NCBI RefSeq assembly: GCF_036169555.1
Contig: NZ_CP108032.1
Coordinates: forward strand, 4,154,001-4,218,000
DNA from: Streptomyces sp. NBC_00306
GTDB taxonomy: Bacteria; Actinomycetota; Actinomycetes; Streptomycetales; Streptomycetaceae
Length of the DNA: 64,000 bases
Reading direction: 5' to 3'
Positions 8,057 through 18,392 of the stretch are shown piece by piece. The notes beneath the pieces were generated by a model. That model searched no databases, had not been told where the DNA came from, and was given only the letters and a program-made list of their open reading frames with translations. A program made the position numbers and the translations under genes. Numbering within the stretch: position 1 is the stretch's first letter; each line of letters begins with the position of its first letter.

Positions 8057-9355
8057 TCAGCCCTCCAGGAACGACGCGATCGCGTTCGCGAGCAGATAGG
8101 GGTCGTCGGAGCCGCACAGTTCCCGCGCGCTGTGCATGGACAGGATCGCCACACCGACGTCGACGGTCTGGATGCCGTGCCGGGCCGCCGTGATGGGGCC
8201 GATCGTGGTGCCGCACGGCATCGCGTTGTTCGACACGAACGTCTGCCACGGCACGCCGGCCTTCTCGCAGGCCGCGGCGAACACCGCGCGGCCGCTGCCG
8301 TCGGTGGCGTAGCGCTGGTTGACGTTGACCTTGAGGATGGGGCCGCCGTTGGCGCGCGGGTGGTGCGTGGGGTCGTGGCGCTCCGCGTAGTTGGGGTGCA
8401 CGGCGTGGCCGGTGTCGGAGGACAGGCACACGGTGCCGGCGAAGGCCCGGGCCTTGTCCTCGAAGCTGCCGCCGCGGGCGAAGACCGAGCGTTCCAGGAC
8501 CGTGCCGAGCAGGGGGCCGTCGGCGCCGGTGTCGGACTGGGAGCCGTTCTCCTCGTGGTCGAAGGCGGCGAGTACGGGGATGTACGGCAGGTCGGACGAT
8601 GCGGAGACGGCGGCGAGTGCGGCGGTGGCCGCGTGCACGGACAGCAGGTTGTCCATGCGCGGTCCGGCGAGCAGTTCGCGGTCGCGGCCGAGGTAGGCGG
8701 GCCGCTCCACGGAGTGCACCATGAGGTCCCAGCCGGTGACGTCGCCCTCGGTGAGACCGGCCTCCTCTTCGAGGAAGTGGATGAGGTCGCCCTCGTGGGC
8801 GTCGCCCAGGCCCCAGATCGGCTGCATGTGGCGCTGCTTGTCGAGCTTGAGGCCGTCGGTGTGCACGGAGCGGTCGAGGTGGATCGCCAGCTGGGGCACG
8901 CGCAGCAGCGGCCGGTCGATGTTCACCAGGCGGTGGGACCCGTCGCGCAGGCTCAGCCGGCCGGCGAGCCCGAGGTCGCGGTCGAGCCAGCTGTTGAGGA
9001 GCGGGCCGCCGTAGACCTCGACGGCGACCTGCCGCCAGCCGTGCGCACCGGTGTCGGGCAGCGGCTTGACGCGCAGGTTCGGGGAGTCGGTGTGGGCGCC
9101 GACGATCCGGAAGGGGGTGTGCGCGGTCGCTCCCTCCGGCACGAACCAGGCGATGATCGCGCCGCCGCGGAGCACGAACCGGCCACCGGTGGTCCCGTCC
9201 CAGGCGTCGGTCTCCTGCACCTGGCGGAAGCCGGCCTTCTCCAGCCGTTCGGCCGCGGTCGCCACCGCGTGGTACGGCGTCGGCGAGGCCGTCAGGAAGG
9301 ACATGAGGTCGTCGGTGTGTCCGCGGTCGAAGCGGGCGGGGGCGCTGCTGCTCAT
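8057..9355 (-). CDS. M18 family aminopeptidase
   Basis: A 432-aa cytosolic zinc aminopeptidase of the aspartyl/ApeB type. Metal-site motifs are recognisable: GAHTDSPN near residue 88, FDHEENGSQS in the middle and SMHSARELCG near the C-terminus. The length matches the M18 family (about 430 aa). It removes N-terminal residues from peptides in general protein turnover. ATG 9355 begins the alignable region (RGHTDDLMSFL). Confidence 0.9.
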   Translation of the reverse strand: MSSSAPARFDRGHTDDLMSFLTASPTPYHAVATAAERLEKAGFRQVQETDAWDGTTGGRFVLRGGAIIAWFVPEGATAHTPFRIVGAHTDSPNLRVKPLPDTGAHGWRQVAVEVYGGPLLNSWLDRDLGLAGRLSLRDGSHRLVNIDRPLLRVPQLAIHLDRSVHTDGLKLDKQRHMQPIWGLGDAHEGDLIHFLEEEAGLTEGDVTGWDLMVHSVERPAYLGRDRELLAGPRMDNLLSVHAATAALAAVSASSDLPYIPVLAAFDHEENGSQSDTGADGPLLGTVLERSVFARGGSFEDKARAFAGTVCLSSDTGHAVHPNYAERHDPTHHPRANGGPILKVNVNQRYATDGSGRAVFAAACEKAGVPWQTFVSNNAMPCGTTIGPITAARHGIQTVDVGVAILSMHSARELCGSDDPYLLANAIASFLEG

Positions 9356-9400
9356 GGAGCCACCTTAACGAGGGCGCCGCGGCGGGCGGAAAGAGGAAAG

Positions 9401-9430
9401 CGGCCCGCCCCCCGGAGGGAGCGGGCCGCA
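9401..9430 (-). terminator. Hairpin terminator downstream of the acyl-CoA dehydrogenase gene
   Basis: GCGGCCCGC and GCGGGCCGC form a stem with a GC-rich loop. Read on the minus strand it is followed by the T-rich run TTTCCTCTTTCC, as in an intrinsic terminator. Confidence 0.65.
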
Positions 9431-9444
9431 CGAAGCGTGGTCCG

Positions 9445-11271
9445 TCAGAAGGACGCCTCGTCAAGGTCCATCAGCGAGAGGTCAACGGTTTCCGCGAGGG
9501 CGCGCTCGGCGGAGACGCCCGGCAGGATGGTGGCGGCGAAGAACTTCGCGGCCGCGATCTTGCCGCGGTAGAACGCCACGTCCTTGGCCGACGCGGTCTC
9601 CAGCTTCTCGGCCGCGACGGCCGCGCCGCGCAGCAGCAGGTAGCCGACGACGACGTCGCCGGAGGCCATCAGCAGACGCGTGGTGTTGAGGCCGACCTTG
9701 TAGATGTTCTTGACGTCCTCGCCGGTGGCGATGAGGTCGTTCGTCATGGTGCCGACGATCGCCTCGAGGTCCACCGCCGCCTTGGCGAGCGCGTCGCGGG
9801 CCGGGGCCAGCTCCTCGCCGCCGGTGCCGACCGCGAGGAACTTCTTGATCTCCTCGGAGAGGGCGTTCAGCGCCTGGCCCTGGTCGCGGACGATCTTCCG
9901 GAAGAAGTAGTCCTGGCCCTGGATGGCGGTGGTGCCCTCGTAGAGGGTGTCGATCTTGGCGTCCCGGATGTACTGCTCGACCGGGTACTCCTGGAGGTAG
10001 CCGGAGCCGCCGAAGGTCTGGAGCGACTGGGCGAGCTGCTCGTAGGACTTCTCGGAGCCGTAGCCCTTGACGATCGGCAGCAGCAGGTCGTTGAGGGCGA
10101 CGAGGGCGGCGGTGTCCTCGCCCGCGGTCTCCTTGGCGGCGATCTCGTCCTGGATGGACGCCGTGTAGAGGACCATGGCGCGCATGCCCTCGGCGTACGC
10201 CTTCTGCGTCATCAGCGAGCGGCGCACGTCGGGGTGGTGCGTGATGGTGACCTTGGGCGCGGTCTTGTCCGCGAAGTTCACCAGGTCCTGGCCCTGGACG
10301 CGCTCCTTGGCGTACTCCAGCGCGTTCAGGTAGCCGGTGGAGAGGGTGGCGATGGCCTTCGTGCCGACCATCATCCGGGCGAACTCGATGATCATGAACA
10401 TCTGGCGGATGCCGTCGTGCTTGTCGCCGATCAGCCAGCCCTTGGCGGGGTGCTGGTCGCCGAACGTGATCTCGCACGTGTTGGACGCCTTGAGGCCCAT
10501 CTTGTGCTCGACGTTCGTGGCGTACACGCCGTTGCGCTCGCCCAGCTCGCCGGTCTCCCAGTCGAAGTGGAACTTCGGGACCAGGAAGAGGGACAGGCCC
10601 TTGGTGCCCGGTCCGGCGCCCTCGGGGCGGGCCAGCACGTAGTGGAGGATGTTCTCCTCCATGTCGTGCTCACCGGAGGTGATGAAGCGCTTCACGCCCT
10701 CGATGTGCCAGGAGCCGTCCTCCTGCTCGACGGCCTTGGTGCGGCCGGCGCCCACGTCCGAGCCGGCGTCCGGCTCGGTGAGGACCATGGTGGATCCCCA
10801 GCGCTTCTCGACGGCGATCTCGGCGACCTTCTTCTGCGCCTCGTTGCCCTCGGTGAAGAGGATGCCGGCGAAGGCCGGGCCCGAGGAGTACATCCATATG
10901 GCCGGGTTGGAGCCCAGCAGCAGCTCCGCGTACGACCAGATCAGGGAGCGCGGCGCGGTGGTGCCGCCGATCTCCTCGGGCAGGCCGAGGCGCCAGTACT
11001 CGGAGTCCATGAAGGCCTGGTAGCTCTTCTTGAAGGACGCCGGTACGGGCGCGGTGTTGGTCTCGGGGTCGAAAACCGGGGGGTTGCGGTCGGCGTCCGC
11101 GAAGGACTCCGCCAGCTCGTTCTCGGCGAGCCGGGCGACCTCCTCCAGGATGCTCTTGGCGGTGTCGACGTCCATCTCCGCGAACGGACCCGTGCCGTAC
11201 AGCTTGTCGCGCCCGAGGACCTCGAAGAGGTTGAACTCGATGTCGCGGAGATTCGACTTGTAGTGCCCCAT
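9445..11271 (-). CDS. Acyl-CoA dehydrogenase (long, 608 aa, with C-terminal extension)
   Basis: A FAD-dependent acyl-CoA dehydrogenase of fatty-acid beta-oxidation. FAD/substrate motifs include [15 protein letters not shown] and the C-terminal [20 protein letters not shown] segment. The catalytic-base region is [12 protein letters not shown]. The C-terminal 130 residues form the extra helical domain of the FadE5-like class, which also has an N-terminal extension before the core. ATG 11271 follows the family start ([17 protein letters not shown]). The 11272-11414 gap shared with the divergent SseB-like gene holds possible operators. Confidence 0.92.
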   Translation of the reverse strand: MGHYKSNLRDIEFNLFEVLGRDKLYGTGPFAEMDVDTAKSILEEVARLAENELAESFADADRNPPVFDPETNTAPVPASFKKSYQAFMDSEYWRLGLPEEIGGTTAPRSLIWSYAELLLGSNPAIWMYSSGPAFAGILFTEGNEAQKKVAEIAVEKRWGSTMVLTEPDAGSDVGAGRTKAVEQEDGSWHIEGVKRFITSGEHDMEENILHYVLARPEGAGPGTKGLSLFLVPKFHFDWETGELGERNGVYATNVEHKMGLKASNTCEITFGDQHPAKGWLIGDKHDGIRQMFMIIEFARMMVGTKAIATLSTGYLNALEYAKERVQGQDLVNFADKTAPKVTITHHPDVRRSLMTQKAYAEGMRAMVLYTASIQDEIAAKETAGEDTAALVALNDLLLPIVKGYGSEKSYEQLAQSLQTFGGSGYLQEYPVEQYIRDAKIDTLYEGTTAIQGQDYFFRKIVRDQGQALNALSEEIKKFLAVGTGGEELAPARDALAKAAVDLEAIVGTMTNDLIATGEDVKNIYKVGLNTTRLLMASGDVVVGYLLLRGAAVAAEKLETASAKDVAFYRGKIAAAKFFAATILPGVSAERALAETVDLSLMDLDEASF

Positions 11272-11327
11272 GGCGACGGCTCCGTAAGGATCGGGAGAAG
11301 GGTCGGACGGCGGACTTCTCGTCCACG

Positions 11328-11364
11328 TACCAGTAAGTAGCTACGATGATGCTACCCGTCGGTA
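11328..11364. promoter_or_regulatory. Candidate operator cluster for the acyl-CoA dehydrogenase gene
   Basis: Three short symmetric sequences lie close together: TACCAGTAA (11328-11336), the perfect 8-bp palindrome GTAGCTAC (11337-11344) and TACC-CGTC-GGTA (11353-11364). The TACC/GGTA half-sites are compatible with a TetR-type fatty-acid regulator. No binding protein is encoded next to it. Confidence 0.35.
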
Positions 11365-11414
11365 ATAAGATGCAACCCCTCTTGGGTGAACTGTGACTCG
11401 TTACTCTTGCGGGC

Positions 11415-11873
11415 ATGTACGGCTATGACCAGAACCCGGGCGCTCAGCAGCAGTACGCCCCCCAGCAGCCATATGGGGGACAGCCGCACGGGCAGCCGCT
11501 GTATCCCGAGCCGTCGCCGCCGTCCCTCGCCGACGCCGTACGGGCCTTCACCACGGCTTCTCTGTCCGCGGAGGACTTCCAGCAGATCTTCGCGACCTCC
11601 AAGGTCTACTGCCCGCGGGGCGACAATCCGGGGTTCCTGGCGCTGCACAACACCCAGCAGCCGGTCATTCCGATGTTCACCTCCCTCAAGGAGCTGCGCA
11701 GGTACGCGGGCAAGGAGTCCAAGTACTTCGTGATCACCGGGGCCGAGGTCATCGACCTGCTGCCCACGGGGTACGGCTTCGTCCTCGACATGGAGGGTGA
11801 GCACCGCATGGTCTTCGACGCGAAGGCCGTCGAGCAGATGGTCGACTTCGCGATGCGGCGGATGTACGGCTGA
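11415..11873 (+). CDS. SseB family protein
   Basis: A 152-aa protein. The first 37 residues are disordered and rich in Gln, Pro, Gly and Tyr. Residues about 40-150 form an SseB domain (FTTASLSAEDFQQIFATSKV, CPRGDNPGFLAL, VIPMFTSLKELRRY). SseB domains occur widely in Streptomyces as small cytosolic proteins of unclear role. The gene is monocistronic, ends with a strong hairpin terminator and is divergent from the acyl-CoA dehydrogenase. Confidence 0.75.
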   Translation: MYGYDQNPGAQQQYAPQQPYGGQPHGQPLYPEPSPPSLADAVRAFTTASLSAEDFQQIFATSKVYCPRGDNPGFLALHNTQQPVIPMFTSLKELRRYAGKESKYFVITGAEVIDLLPTGYGFVLDMEGEHRMVFDAKAVEQMVDFAMRRMYG

Positions 11874-11891
11874 CGACGCCGCTCGCACGGC

Positions 11892-11915
11892 GCCCGGGAG
11901 GAATACCTCCCGGGC
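11892..11915 (+). terminator. Intrinsic terminator after the SseB-like gene
   Basis: A perfect 10-bp stem, GCCCGGGAGG with CCTCCCGGGC, and loop AATA, is followed by GTTTCTCGTT. Confidence 0.85.
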
Positions 11916-11981
11916 GTTTCTCGTTCCGGGTGGCAGGAAGTTCATCATTCAACTAAAGTGGTCGCACAAGGAGGTCCTCCC

Positions 11982-12938
11982 ATGCCTGCAGTGACTGTCG
12001 AGAACCCGCTCACCCTGCCGCGCGTGTCCGCACCCGCGGACGCCGTGCCGCGGCCCGTCCTCGCGGTGACCACCGCGCCCAGCGGCTTCGAGGGGGAGGG
12101 TTTCCCGGTGCGCCGTGCGTTCGCCGGGATCAACTACCGCTACCTCGACCCGTTCATCATGATGGACCAGATGGGCGAGGTGGAGTACGCGCCGGGCGAG
12201 CCCAAGGGAACGCCCTGGCACCCGCACCGCGGCTTCGAGACCGTCACCTACCTGATTGACGGAACGTTCATCCACCAGGACAGCAACGGCGGCGGCGGAA
12301 CCATCCAGGGCGGCGACACCCAGTGGATGACCGCGGGCTCCGGCCTGCTGCACATCGAGGCGCCGCCGGAGTCGCTCGTCATGTCCGGCGGGCTCTTCCA
12401 CGGGCTCCAGCTCTGGGTGAACCTGCCCGCGGCCGACAAGATGATGGACCCCCGCTACCAGGACATCCGCGGCGGCCAGGTCCAGCTGCTCAGCACGCCC
12501 GACGGCGGTGCGCTGCTGCGCGTCATCGCGGGTGAGCTCGACGGTCACGAGGGCCCCGGCATCACGCACACGCCGATCACGATGATCCACGCGACGGTGC
12601 GTCCCGGCGCGCAGCTCACGCTGCCGTGGCGCGAGGAGTTCAACGGCCTCGCCTACGTCCTGGCCGGACGCGGCACGGTCGGCACCGACCGCAGGCCGGT
12701 CCGCACCGGGCAGACCGCGGTCTTCGGCGACGGCGGTTCGCTGACGGTGCGCGCGGACGAGACCCAGGACTCGAACGCTCCGGACCTGGAGATCGTGCTG
12801 CTGGGCGGCCGTCCGATCCGGGAGCCCATGGCGCACTACGGACCGTTCGTGATGAACACACAGGCCGAACTCCAGCAGGCCGTCGAGGACTTCCAGAAGG
12901 GCCGCCTCGGCACCGTCCCGGCCGTCCACGGGATGTAA
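11982..12938 (+). CDS. Pirin family protein
   Basis: A 318-aa bicupin. The N-terminal cupin carries the metal site seen in pirins (WHPHRGFETVTYLIDG, then HQDSNGGGG and the downstream GLLHIEAPPE). The second cupin spans about residues 190-290 (GAQLTLPWREEFNGLAYVLAGRG). Pirins bind Fe or another metal; some are quercetinases, others are redox-sensing co-regulators. The ATG at 11982 has an excellent AAGGAGGT site at 7-8 nt. The gene stands alone and ends at a very strong hairpin. Confidence 0.9.
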   Translation: MPAVTVENPLTLPRVSAPADAVPRPVLAVTTAPSGFEGEGFPVRRAFAGINYRYLDPFIMMDQMGEVEYAPGEPKGTPWHPHRGFETVTYLIDGTFIHQDSNGGGGTIQGGDTQWMTAGSGLLHIEAPPESLVMSGGLFHGLQLWVNLPAADKMMDPRYQDIRGGQVQLLSTPDGGALLRVIAGELDGHEGPGITHTPITMIHATVRPGAQLTLPWREEFNGLAYVLAGRGTVGTDRRPVRTGQTAVFGDGGSLTVRADETQDSNAPDLEIVLLGGRPIREPMAHYGPFVMNTQAELQQAVEDFQKGRLGTVPAVHGM

Positions 12939-12948
12939 GGGCGATCCT

Positions 12949-13001
12949 CCGGACCCCGCCGGGCGGCGTGCGCTTCCCGCACGCCGCCCGGCGGGGTCCG
13001 G
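12949..13001 (+). terminator. Very strong hairpin after the pirin gene
   Basis: Two perfectly complementary 24-nt arms (12949-12972 and 12978-13001) enclose the loop CTTCC. There is no downstream T run, which is common for Streptomyces terminators. Confidence 0.85.
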
Positions 13002-13097
13002 GCCGTTCCGCCTCCCGGCGACTGCCACCTGATGGGGTGTCACCCGCCTGGCGGTGAACGGCGGGACGCGGCCGTCCGGCTGTGATCGGGTGGGGGC

Positions 13098-14177
13098 GTG
13101 CTGACCCTTCTGCCCGAGCCCGTGCGGCGCGTCACCGCCTGGTGCGTGGTCGCGCTCCTCGTGGCGGGGGTCGGCGCGGTCCTCATCTGGCTGATCAGCA
13201 CCTTCCAGGCCGCCGTCACCCCGGTCCTGCTCGCCCTGCTCGGAACGGCCCTGCTGGGGCCGCTGCACCGGCGGCTCATCCGGATGAAGATGCACCGTTC
13301 GCTGGCCGCCGGGCTGACGTGTGCCGCCGTGGTCGCCGTCGTCGGCGGCGCCGGGTACATCGTCGTCAGCGCGCTGATCGAGACCGGCGACCAGATCGTG
13401 GCCTCGGTGCGGCAGGCGGCCAGGGACCTGGCGGGCCTTCTGGGGGCCGCCGGGACATCGCTCGACGATCTCGCCGCCAACGCCCGGGAGCTGCTGGGGA
13501 AGTTCGGCAGCACCGCCGCGTCCGGCGTCATCAGCGGACTGAGCGTGGTGGCCGAACTGATCGCCACCGCCGTCCTCGCCCTGCTGCTGATCTTCTTCTT
13601 TCTGCGGGACTCCCACAAGGCCGTCGGACTGGTGCGCTCCCTGGTGCCCGGATCGAGCGGAGACGCCGCCGAGGCCATGGGGCGGCGGGCCTTCGAGGCC
13701 GTCGCGGGCTTCATGCGGGGCACCACGTTCATCGCGCTGATCGACGCGCTGTGCATCACCGTCGGACTGCTGATCCTGCGGGTGCCGGGAGCGATGGGCC
13801 TCGGCGCCCTCGTCTTCGTCGGGGCCTACATCCCGTACCTCGGGGCCTTCCTCTCCGGCACGGTCGCCGTGCTCGTGGCGCTCGCCGACCGCGGTTTCGT
13901 GATCGCGCTGTGGGTGCTCGGGGTGGTGCTGGCCGTCCAGGTGCTGGAGGGCCATGTGCTCCAGCCCGTGATCCAGAGCCGTACGGTGCAGATGCACCCG
14001 GCCGTCGTCATGCTGGCGATCACCGCCGGAGCGGGCGTCGCCGGCATTCTCGGGATGCTGCTCGCCGTGCCTGTCACGGCCGCCGTGTTCGGGGTGATCG
14101 GCGAGCTGCGCACCCGCTACGCGGCGTCGGGCTCCGGCCCGGCGGGCGGCACCTCGCCGGACGCCGGGGACTCGTAG
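13098..14177 (+). CDS. AI-2E family transporter (putative permease)
   Basis: A 359-aa polytopic membrane protein with the AI-2E/PerM layout. There is an N-terminal helix pair (CVVALLVAGVGAVLIW, LLALLGTALLGPL), a central extramembrane region (about residues 95-160) and a C-terminal bundle including GAYIPYLGAFLSG and the conserved LQPVIQSRTVQMHPAVVM segment. Family members include autoinducer exporters and Na+/H+ antiporters. The substrate here is unknown. Its last 61 nt overlap the convergent SpoIIE gene. Confidence 0.88.
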   Translation: MLTLLPEPVRRVTAWCVVALLVAGVGAVLIWLISTFQAAVTPVLLALLGTALLGPLHRRLIRMKMHRSLAAGLTCAAVVAVVGGAGYIVVSALIETGDQIVASVRQAARDLAGLLGAAGTSLDDLAANARELLGKFGSTAASGVISGLSVVAELIATAVLALLLIFFFLRDSHKAVGLVRSLVPGSSGDAAEAMGRRAFEAVAGFMRGTTFIALIDALCITVGLLILRVPGAMGLGALVFVGAYIPYLGAFLSGTVAVLVALADRGFVIALWVLGVVLAVQVLEGHVLQPVIQSRTVQMHPAVVMLAITAGAGVAGILGMLLAVPVTAAVFGVIGELRTRYAASGSGPAGGTSPDAGDS

Positions 14178-16228
14178 AGCTCGAACCAGATCGACTTCCC
14201 CTCGCCCCGCGGGTCCACCCCCCACGCGTCCGCGAGCATCTCCATCAACAGCAGGCCCCGCCCGGAGGAGGCCAGTTCGCCGGGGCGGCGCTTGTGCGGG
14301 AGTTCGTCGCTGGAGTCGGTGACCTCCACCCGCAGCCGGCGGGTGCTGTCCCGGCCGACGACCTCCGCGAGCAGCAGGGCGTTCCCGTCCGTGTGGACGA
14401 GCACATTGGTCACCATCTCCGAGACCATCAGCACCGCGGAGTCGACCTGCTCCGCGTCCGCCCAGTCGTGCAGCATCTCCCGCAACTGCCTGCGGGCCAC
14501 CGCGATCCGTTCGGGCTCCGCCTGGGCCACGCTCATCGCGGTGCGCCGCGCCGCCTCGCGGTCGGGCGATCCGTCGCGGGAGATCAGCAGGACGGCGATG
14601 TCGTCCTCGCGCCGGTCGGCGAGCGGGCCGGTGGTGTAGTGGGAGCCGGGGCCGTGCACCGCCTGGACCAGCTGGTCGGCGAGCTCCTCCAGCGACCCGG
14701 ACCCGTCGCTCTCCAGGACCGTGCGCAGCCGGGCCCACCCGGTGTCCAGATCGTGCCCGCCCGTCTCGATGAGCCCGTCGGTGCAGATCATCATCGTCTC
14801 GCCGGCCTGCAGCGTGAAGCTGGTCGTCGGGTAGTAGGTGTCCGGATCGATGCCCAGCGGCAGCCCGCCGTCGGTGGGCCGCATCAGCACCGTGCCGTCG
14901 GCCATCCTGACGGCCGGTTCCGGGTGGCCGGCGCGGGCGATCTCGATGCGGCCGGTCGACGGATCGGCCTCCAGATAGAGGCAGGTGGCGAACCGCGGGC
15001 TGGAGTGGTCCTCCTCGTCGTAGGTGTCCGTGATGCCGTGCAGAAAGCGGGAGGCCCGGGAGAGCACCGCGTCCGGCCGGTGCCCCTCGGAGGCGTAGGC
15101 GCGCAGCGCGATCCGCAGCTGGCCCATCAGCCCCGCGGCGCGCACGTCGTGGCCCTGGACGTCGCCGATCACCAGCGCCATCCGGCCCGACGGCAGGGGG
15201 ATCATGTCGTACCAGTCGCCGCCGACCTGGAGGCCGCCGCCGGTGGGCACGTACCGGGCGGCCACCGACATCCCGGGGATCGCGGGCCCGAGCACCGGCA
15301 TCATCGAGCGCTGGAGGCCCAGCGACAGCTCGCGCTCCGAGTCGGCGACACCCGCGCGGGCGAGCGCCTGCGCCAGCATGCGGGCGACGGTGGTGAGCAC
15401 GGACCGCTCGTCGGGGGTGAAGGCCACCCGGTGCTTGAACGCCGCCATCCAGGCGCCGATCGTGCGCCCGGCGACGATCAGCGGCAGGAAGGCCCAGGAC
15501 TGGCGGCCGAAGCGCTCGGCGAGCGGCCAGGTGGTGGGGTAACGGCGGCGGTACTCCGCAGGGGTGGGCAGATACGCGGCCCGGCCGGTGCGCACCACTT
15601 CGGCGGCCGGATAGTCCGTGTCCACCGACATGTCGAGGAAGGGGTGGTCGTCGTCCGCCTGGTGCCCGTGGTGGCCGATGATCGTGAGCCGGTCCCCCGT
15701 GACACCGAAGACCGCGAGCCCGTCCGGCGAGAATCCCGGCATCGAGAGGGAGGCGGCGACCCGCAGGACCTCCGCGGTGGAGCGGGCCTCGGCCAGGGCG
15801 CGGCCCGCGTCCAGCAGGAACGCCTCGCGGGAGCGCCGCCAGTCACCGGTGATGGCGGTCTGCGCCGCGGTGCCCTCCGTCGGCTCCGCGACCTCCTGGA
15901 GCATGCCGATCAGCAGGTAGCCGCCCTCCTGGGCGATGGGTCTGGAGCGGCTGCGGACGGTACGGAGCACCCGGCCGGCCTCGTCGACGATCCGCAGCCG
16001 GCCCTCGGCGAGCGTCCCCTCGGCGATGGCGAGGCTGACGACGCCGTTGATCTCGTTCCAGTCGACGGGGTGGAACCGGGAGCGCACGGTGCCCTCGGGG
16101 TACGTACCGGACTCGGCGGGCAGCTCGAGCAGCCGGGCGGCCCCCGCGTCGAGGGTGACGGTCCCGGATGCGTTGTCCCACCGCCACAGGCCGGTCGCGA
16201 TCGCGGCCAGGACGTCCTCGGTGCGCAT
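14117..16228 (-). CDS. PP2C/SpoIIE phosphatase with PAS, GAF and anti-sigma-kinase-like ATPase domains
   Basis: A 703-aa multidomain regulator. A PAS-like sensor covers about residues 1-115 and a GAF domain about 150-295. The SpoIIE phosphatase domain covers about 310-530 with LQRSMMP, QVGGDWYD, IGDVQGHD and MMICTDGLIETGG. A C-terminal HATPase_c_2 domain covers about 555-690 with MVSEMVTNVLVHT and SSGRGLLLMEML. Such proteins dephosphorylate anti-anti-sigma factors while the kinase-like domain rephosphorylates partners, tuning sigma-factor release. No transmembrane segment is visible, so it is cytosolic. No STAS partner is encoded nearby. The 3' end overlaps the AI-2E gene antisense. Confidence 0.9.
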   Translation of the reverse strand: MRTEDVLAAIATGLWRWDNASGTVTLDAGAARLLELPAESGTYPEGTVRSRFHPVDWNEINGVVSLAIAEGTLAEGRLRIVDEAGRVLRTVRSRSRPIAQEGGYLLIGMLQEVAEPTEGTAAQTAITGDWRRSREAFLLDAGRALAEARSTAEVLRVAASLSMPGFSPDGLAVFGVTGDRLTIIGHHGHQADDDHPFLDMSVDTDYPAAEVVRTGRAAYLPTPAEYRRRYPTTWPLAERFGRQSWAFLPLIVAGRTIGAWMAAFKHRVAFTPDERSVLTTVARMLAQALARAGVADSERELSLGLQRSMMPVLGPAIPGMSVAARYVPTGGGLQVGGDWYDMIPLPSGRMALVIGDVQGHDVRAAGLMGQLRIALRAYASEGHRPDAVLSRASRFLHGITDTYDEEDHSSPRFATCLYLEADPSTGRIEIARAGHPEPAVRMADGTVLMRPTDGGLPLGIDPDTYYPTTSFTLQAGETMMICTDGLIETGGHDLDTGWARLRTVLESDGSGSLEELADQLVQAVHGPGSHYTTGPLADRREDDIAVLLISRDGSPDREAARRTAMSVAQAEPERIAVARRQLREMLHDWADAEQVDSAVLMVSEMVTNVLVHTDGNALLLAEVVGRDSTRRLRVEVTDSSDELPHKRRPGELASSGRGLLLMEMLADAWGVDPRGEGKSIWFELYESPASGEVPPAGPEPDAA

Positions 16229-16423
16229 TGCCTCACTTTATTCCGATCTTCGGTCCGATGACGTCCCGGGGGGCGGGGGCCGGACGGCCGATGATCTACG
16301 GCGGCAGGGCGGTCCGAGGAGCGGCCAAGCGGGGCATGTATATGCCAATGAGGCGAAGGGGGGCCGGGCGGTAACCTTGACGGGCCCGGCCACCCCCGAA
16401 TCGCTAAGACTGGATGAACGACG

Positions 16424-18196
16424 ATGCATCGGTACAGGTCCCACACCTGCGGCGAGCTCCGCGCCTCTGACGTCGGTACCGACGTCCGGCTGAGCGGCTG
16501 GCTGCACAATCGCCGAGACCTGGGTGGCATCCTCTTCATCGATCTGCGCGACCACTACGGCATCACGCAGCTCGTGGCCCGCCCCGGCACCCCGGCCAAC
16601 GAGGCGCTGTCGAAGCTGACCAAGGAGACCGTCGTCCGTGTCGACGGCAAGGTCTCCGCGCGCGGTGCCGACAACGTCAACCCCGACCTGCCGACCGGTG
16701 AGGTCGAGATCGAGGTCTCCGAGGTCGAGGTGCTGGGCGCGGCCCAGCAGATCCCGTTCACGATCAACGCCGACGACGGTGTCAACGAGGAGCGGCGCCT
16801 GGAGTACCGCTTCCTCGACCTGCGCCGCGAGCGCATGCACCGCAACATCATGCTGCGCTCCGCCGTCATCGCCTCGATCCGCCAGAAGATGGTGGCCCTC
16901 GGCTTCAACGAGATGGCGACCCCGATCCTGACCGCGACCTCCCCCGAGGGCGCACGGGACTTCGTGGTGCCCTCCCGGCTGCACCCCGGCCGGTTCTACG
17001 CGCTGCCGCAGGCGCCGCAGCAGTTCAAGCAGCTGCTGATGGTCTCCGGCTTCGACCGCTACTTCCAGATCGCGCCCTGCTTCCGCGACGAGGACGCCCG
17101 CGCCGACCGCTCGCCCGGCGAGTTCTACCAGCTCGACCTGGAGATGAGCTTCGTCGAGCAGGAGGACGTCTTCCAGCCGATCGAGAAGCTGATGACCGAG
17201 CTCTTCGAGGAGTTCGGCGGCGGCCGGCACGTCACCTCGCCGTTCCCGCGCATCCCGTTCCGCGAGTCGATGCTCAAGTACGGCAACGACAAGCCCGACC
17301 TGCGCGCGCAGCTCGAACTGGTCGACATCACCGACGTCTTCGCGGGCTCCGACTTCAAGGCCTTCGCCGGCAAGCACGTGCGCGCCCTGCCGGTGCCGGA
17401 CGTGGCCGGCCAGTCGCGGAAGTTCTTCGACGGCCTCGGCGAGTACGCGGTCGAGCACGGCGCCAAGGGCCTCGCCTGGGTCCGCGTGGGCGAGGACGGC
17501 TCGCTGTCCGGCCCGATCGCCAAGTTCCTCACCGAGGACGACGTCAAGGTCCTCACCGAGCGCCTCGGCCTGGAGGCCGGCCACGCCGTCTTCTTCGGCG
17601 CCGGCGACTTCGACGAGGTCTCCAAGATCATGGGCGCGGTCCGCGTCGAGGCCGCCAAGCGCGCCGGCCACTTCGAGGAGAACGTCTTCCGGTTCTGCTG
17701 GATCGTCGACTTCCCGATGTACGAGAAGGACGAGGAGACCGGCAAGGTCGACTTCTCCCACAACCCCTTCTCGATGCCGCAGGGCGGCATGAAGGACCTG
17801 GAGGAGAAGGACCCGCTCGACATCCTCGCCTGGCAGTACGACATCGTCTGCAACGGCATCGAGCTCTCCTCGGGCGCCATCCGGAACCACGAGCCCGAGG
17901 TCATGCTGAAGGCCTTCGAGATCGCCGGTTACGACCGCGAGACCGTGGAGCACGAGTTCAAGGGCATGCTGAAGGCCTTCCGCCTCGGCGCCCCGCCGCA
18001 CGGCGGTATCGCCCCGGGTGTCGACCGCATCGTGATGCTGCTGGCCGACGAGCCCAACATCCGCGAGACGATCGCCTTCCCGCTCAACGGCAACGCCCAG
18101 GATCTGATGATGGGCGCGCCGACCGAGCTGGACGAGTCGCGGCTGCGCGAACTGCACCTCCAGATCCGCAAGCCGGCCGTCAAGCCCGGCGAGTAG
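16424..18196 (+). CDS. aspS: Aspartate--tRNA ligase
   Basis: A 590-aa class II synthetase of the bacterial type. An OB-fold anticodon domain is at residues 1-110. Motif 2 ([19 protein letters not shown]) is at about 220, followed by the GAD insertion (about 300-420) and motif 3 ([14 protein letters not shown]) near 540. It charges tRNA-Asp in the cytosol. Whether it also misacylates tRNA-Asn, as many actinobacterial AspRS do, cannot be settled here. The gene has its own strong terminator. Confidence 0.97.
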   Translation: MHRYRSHTCGELRASDVGTDVRLSGWLHNRRDLGGILFIDLRDHYGITQLVARPGTPANEALSKLTKETVVRVDGKVSARGADNVNPDLPTGEVEIEVSEVEVLGAAQQIPFTINADDGVNEERRLEYRFLDLRRERMHRNIMLRSAVIASIRQKMVALGFNEMATPILTATSPEGARDFVVPSRLHPGRFYALPQAPQQFKQLLMVSGFDRYFQIAPCFRDEDARADRSPGEFYQLDLEMSFVEQEDVFQPIEKLMTELFEEFGGGRHVTSPFPRIPFRESMLKYGNDKPDLRAQLELVDITDVFAGSDFKAFAGKHVRALPVPDVAGQSRKFFDGLGEYAVEHGAKGLAWVRVGEDGSLSGPIAKFLTEDDVKVLTERLGLEAGHAVFFGAGDFDEVSKIMGAVRVEAAKRAGHFEENVFRFCWIVDFPMYEKDEETGKVDFSHNPFSMPQGGMKDLEEKDPLDILAWQYDIVCNGIELSSGAIRNHEPEVMLKAFEIAGYDRETVEHEFKGMLKAFRLGAPPHGGIAPGVDRIVMLLADEPNIRETIAFPLNGNAQDLMMGAPTELDESRLRELHLQIRKPAVKPGE

Positions 18197-18215
18197 TCGC
18201 ACACGCAGCGCTGAA

Positions 18216-18255
18216 GCGAAGGCCCCGCACCGGTCATCCGGTGCGGGGCCTTCGC
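18216..18255 (+). terminator. Terminator after aspS
   Basis: An 18-bp perfect stem (18216-18233 with 18238-18255, core GGCCCCGCACCGG) encloses loop TCAT. Confidence 0.9.
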
Positions 18256-18322
18256 CGTTCCCGGACGGCCGGGCGCTGCTGGGAGGGCTTTTCGCAGCGT
18301 GTTTCGACGAGCGGCACTCCCG

Positions 18323-18352
18323 GGCAACCCGATCGGCACCCCGGCGCGTTCC
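18323..18352 (+). promoter_or_regulatory. Candidate ECF-type promoter of the sigma factor operon
   Basis: GGCAACC at 18323-18329 and CGTTCC at 18347-18352 are separated by 17 bp. This fits the AAC-type -35 and CGT-type -10 of ECF promoters and would make the sigma gene autoregulated. It lies about 40 nt before the start codon. Confidence 0.4.
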
Positions 18353-18392
18353 TCTGACGTGGAAGACCGAACGCAAGGACGGTGGCGGTGCG

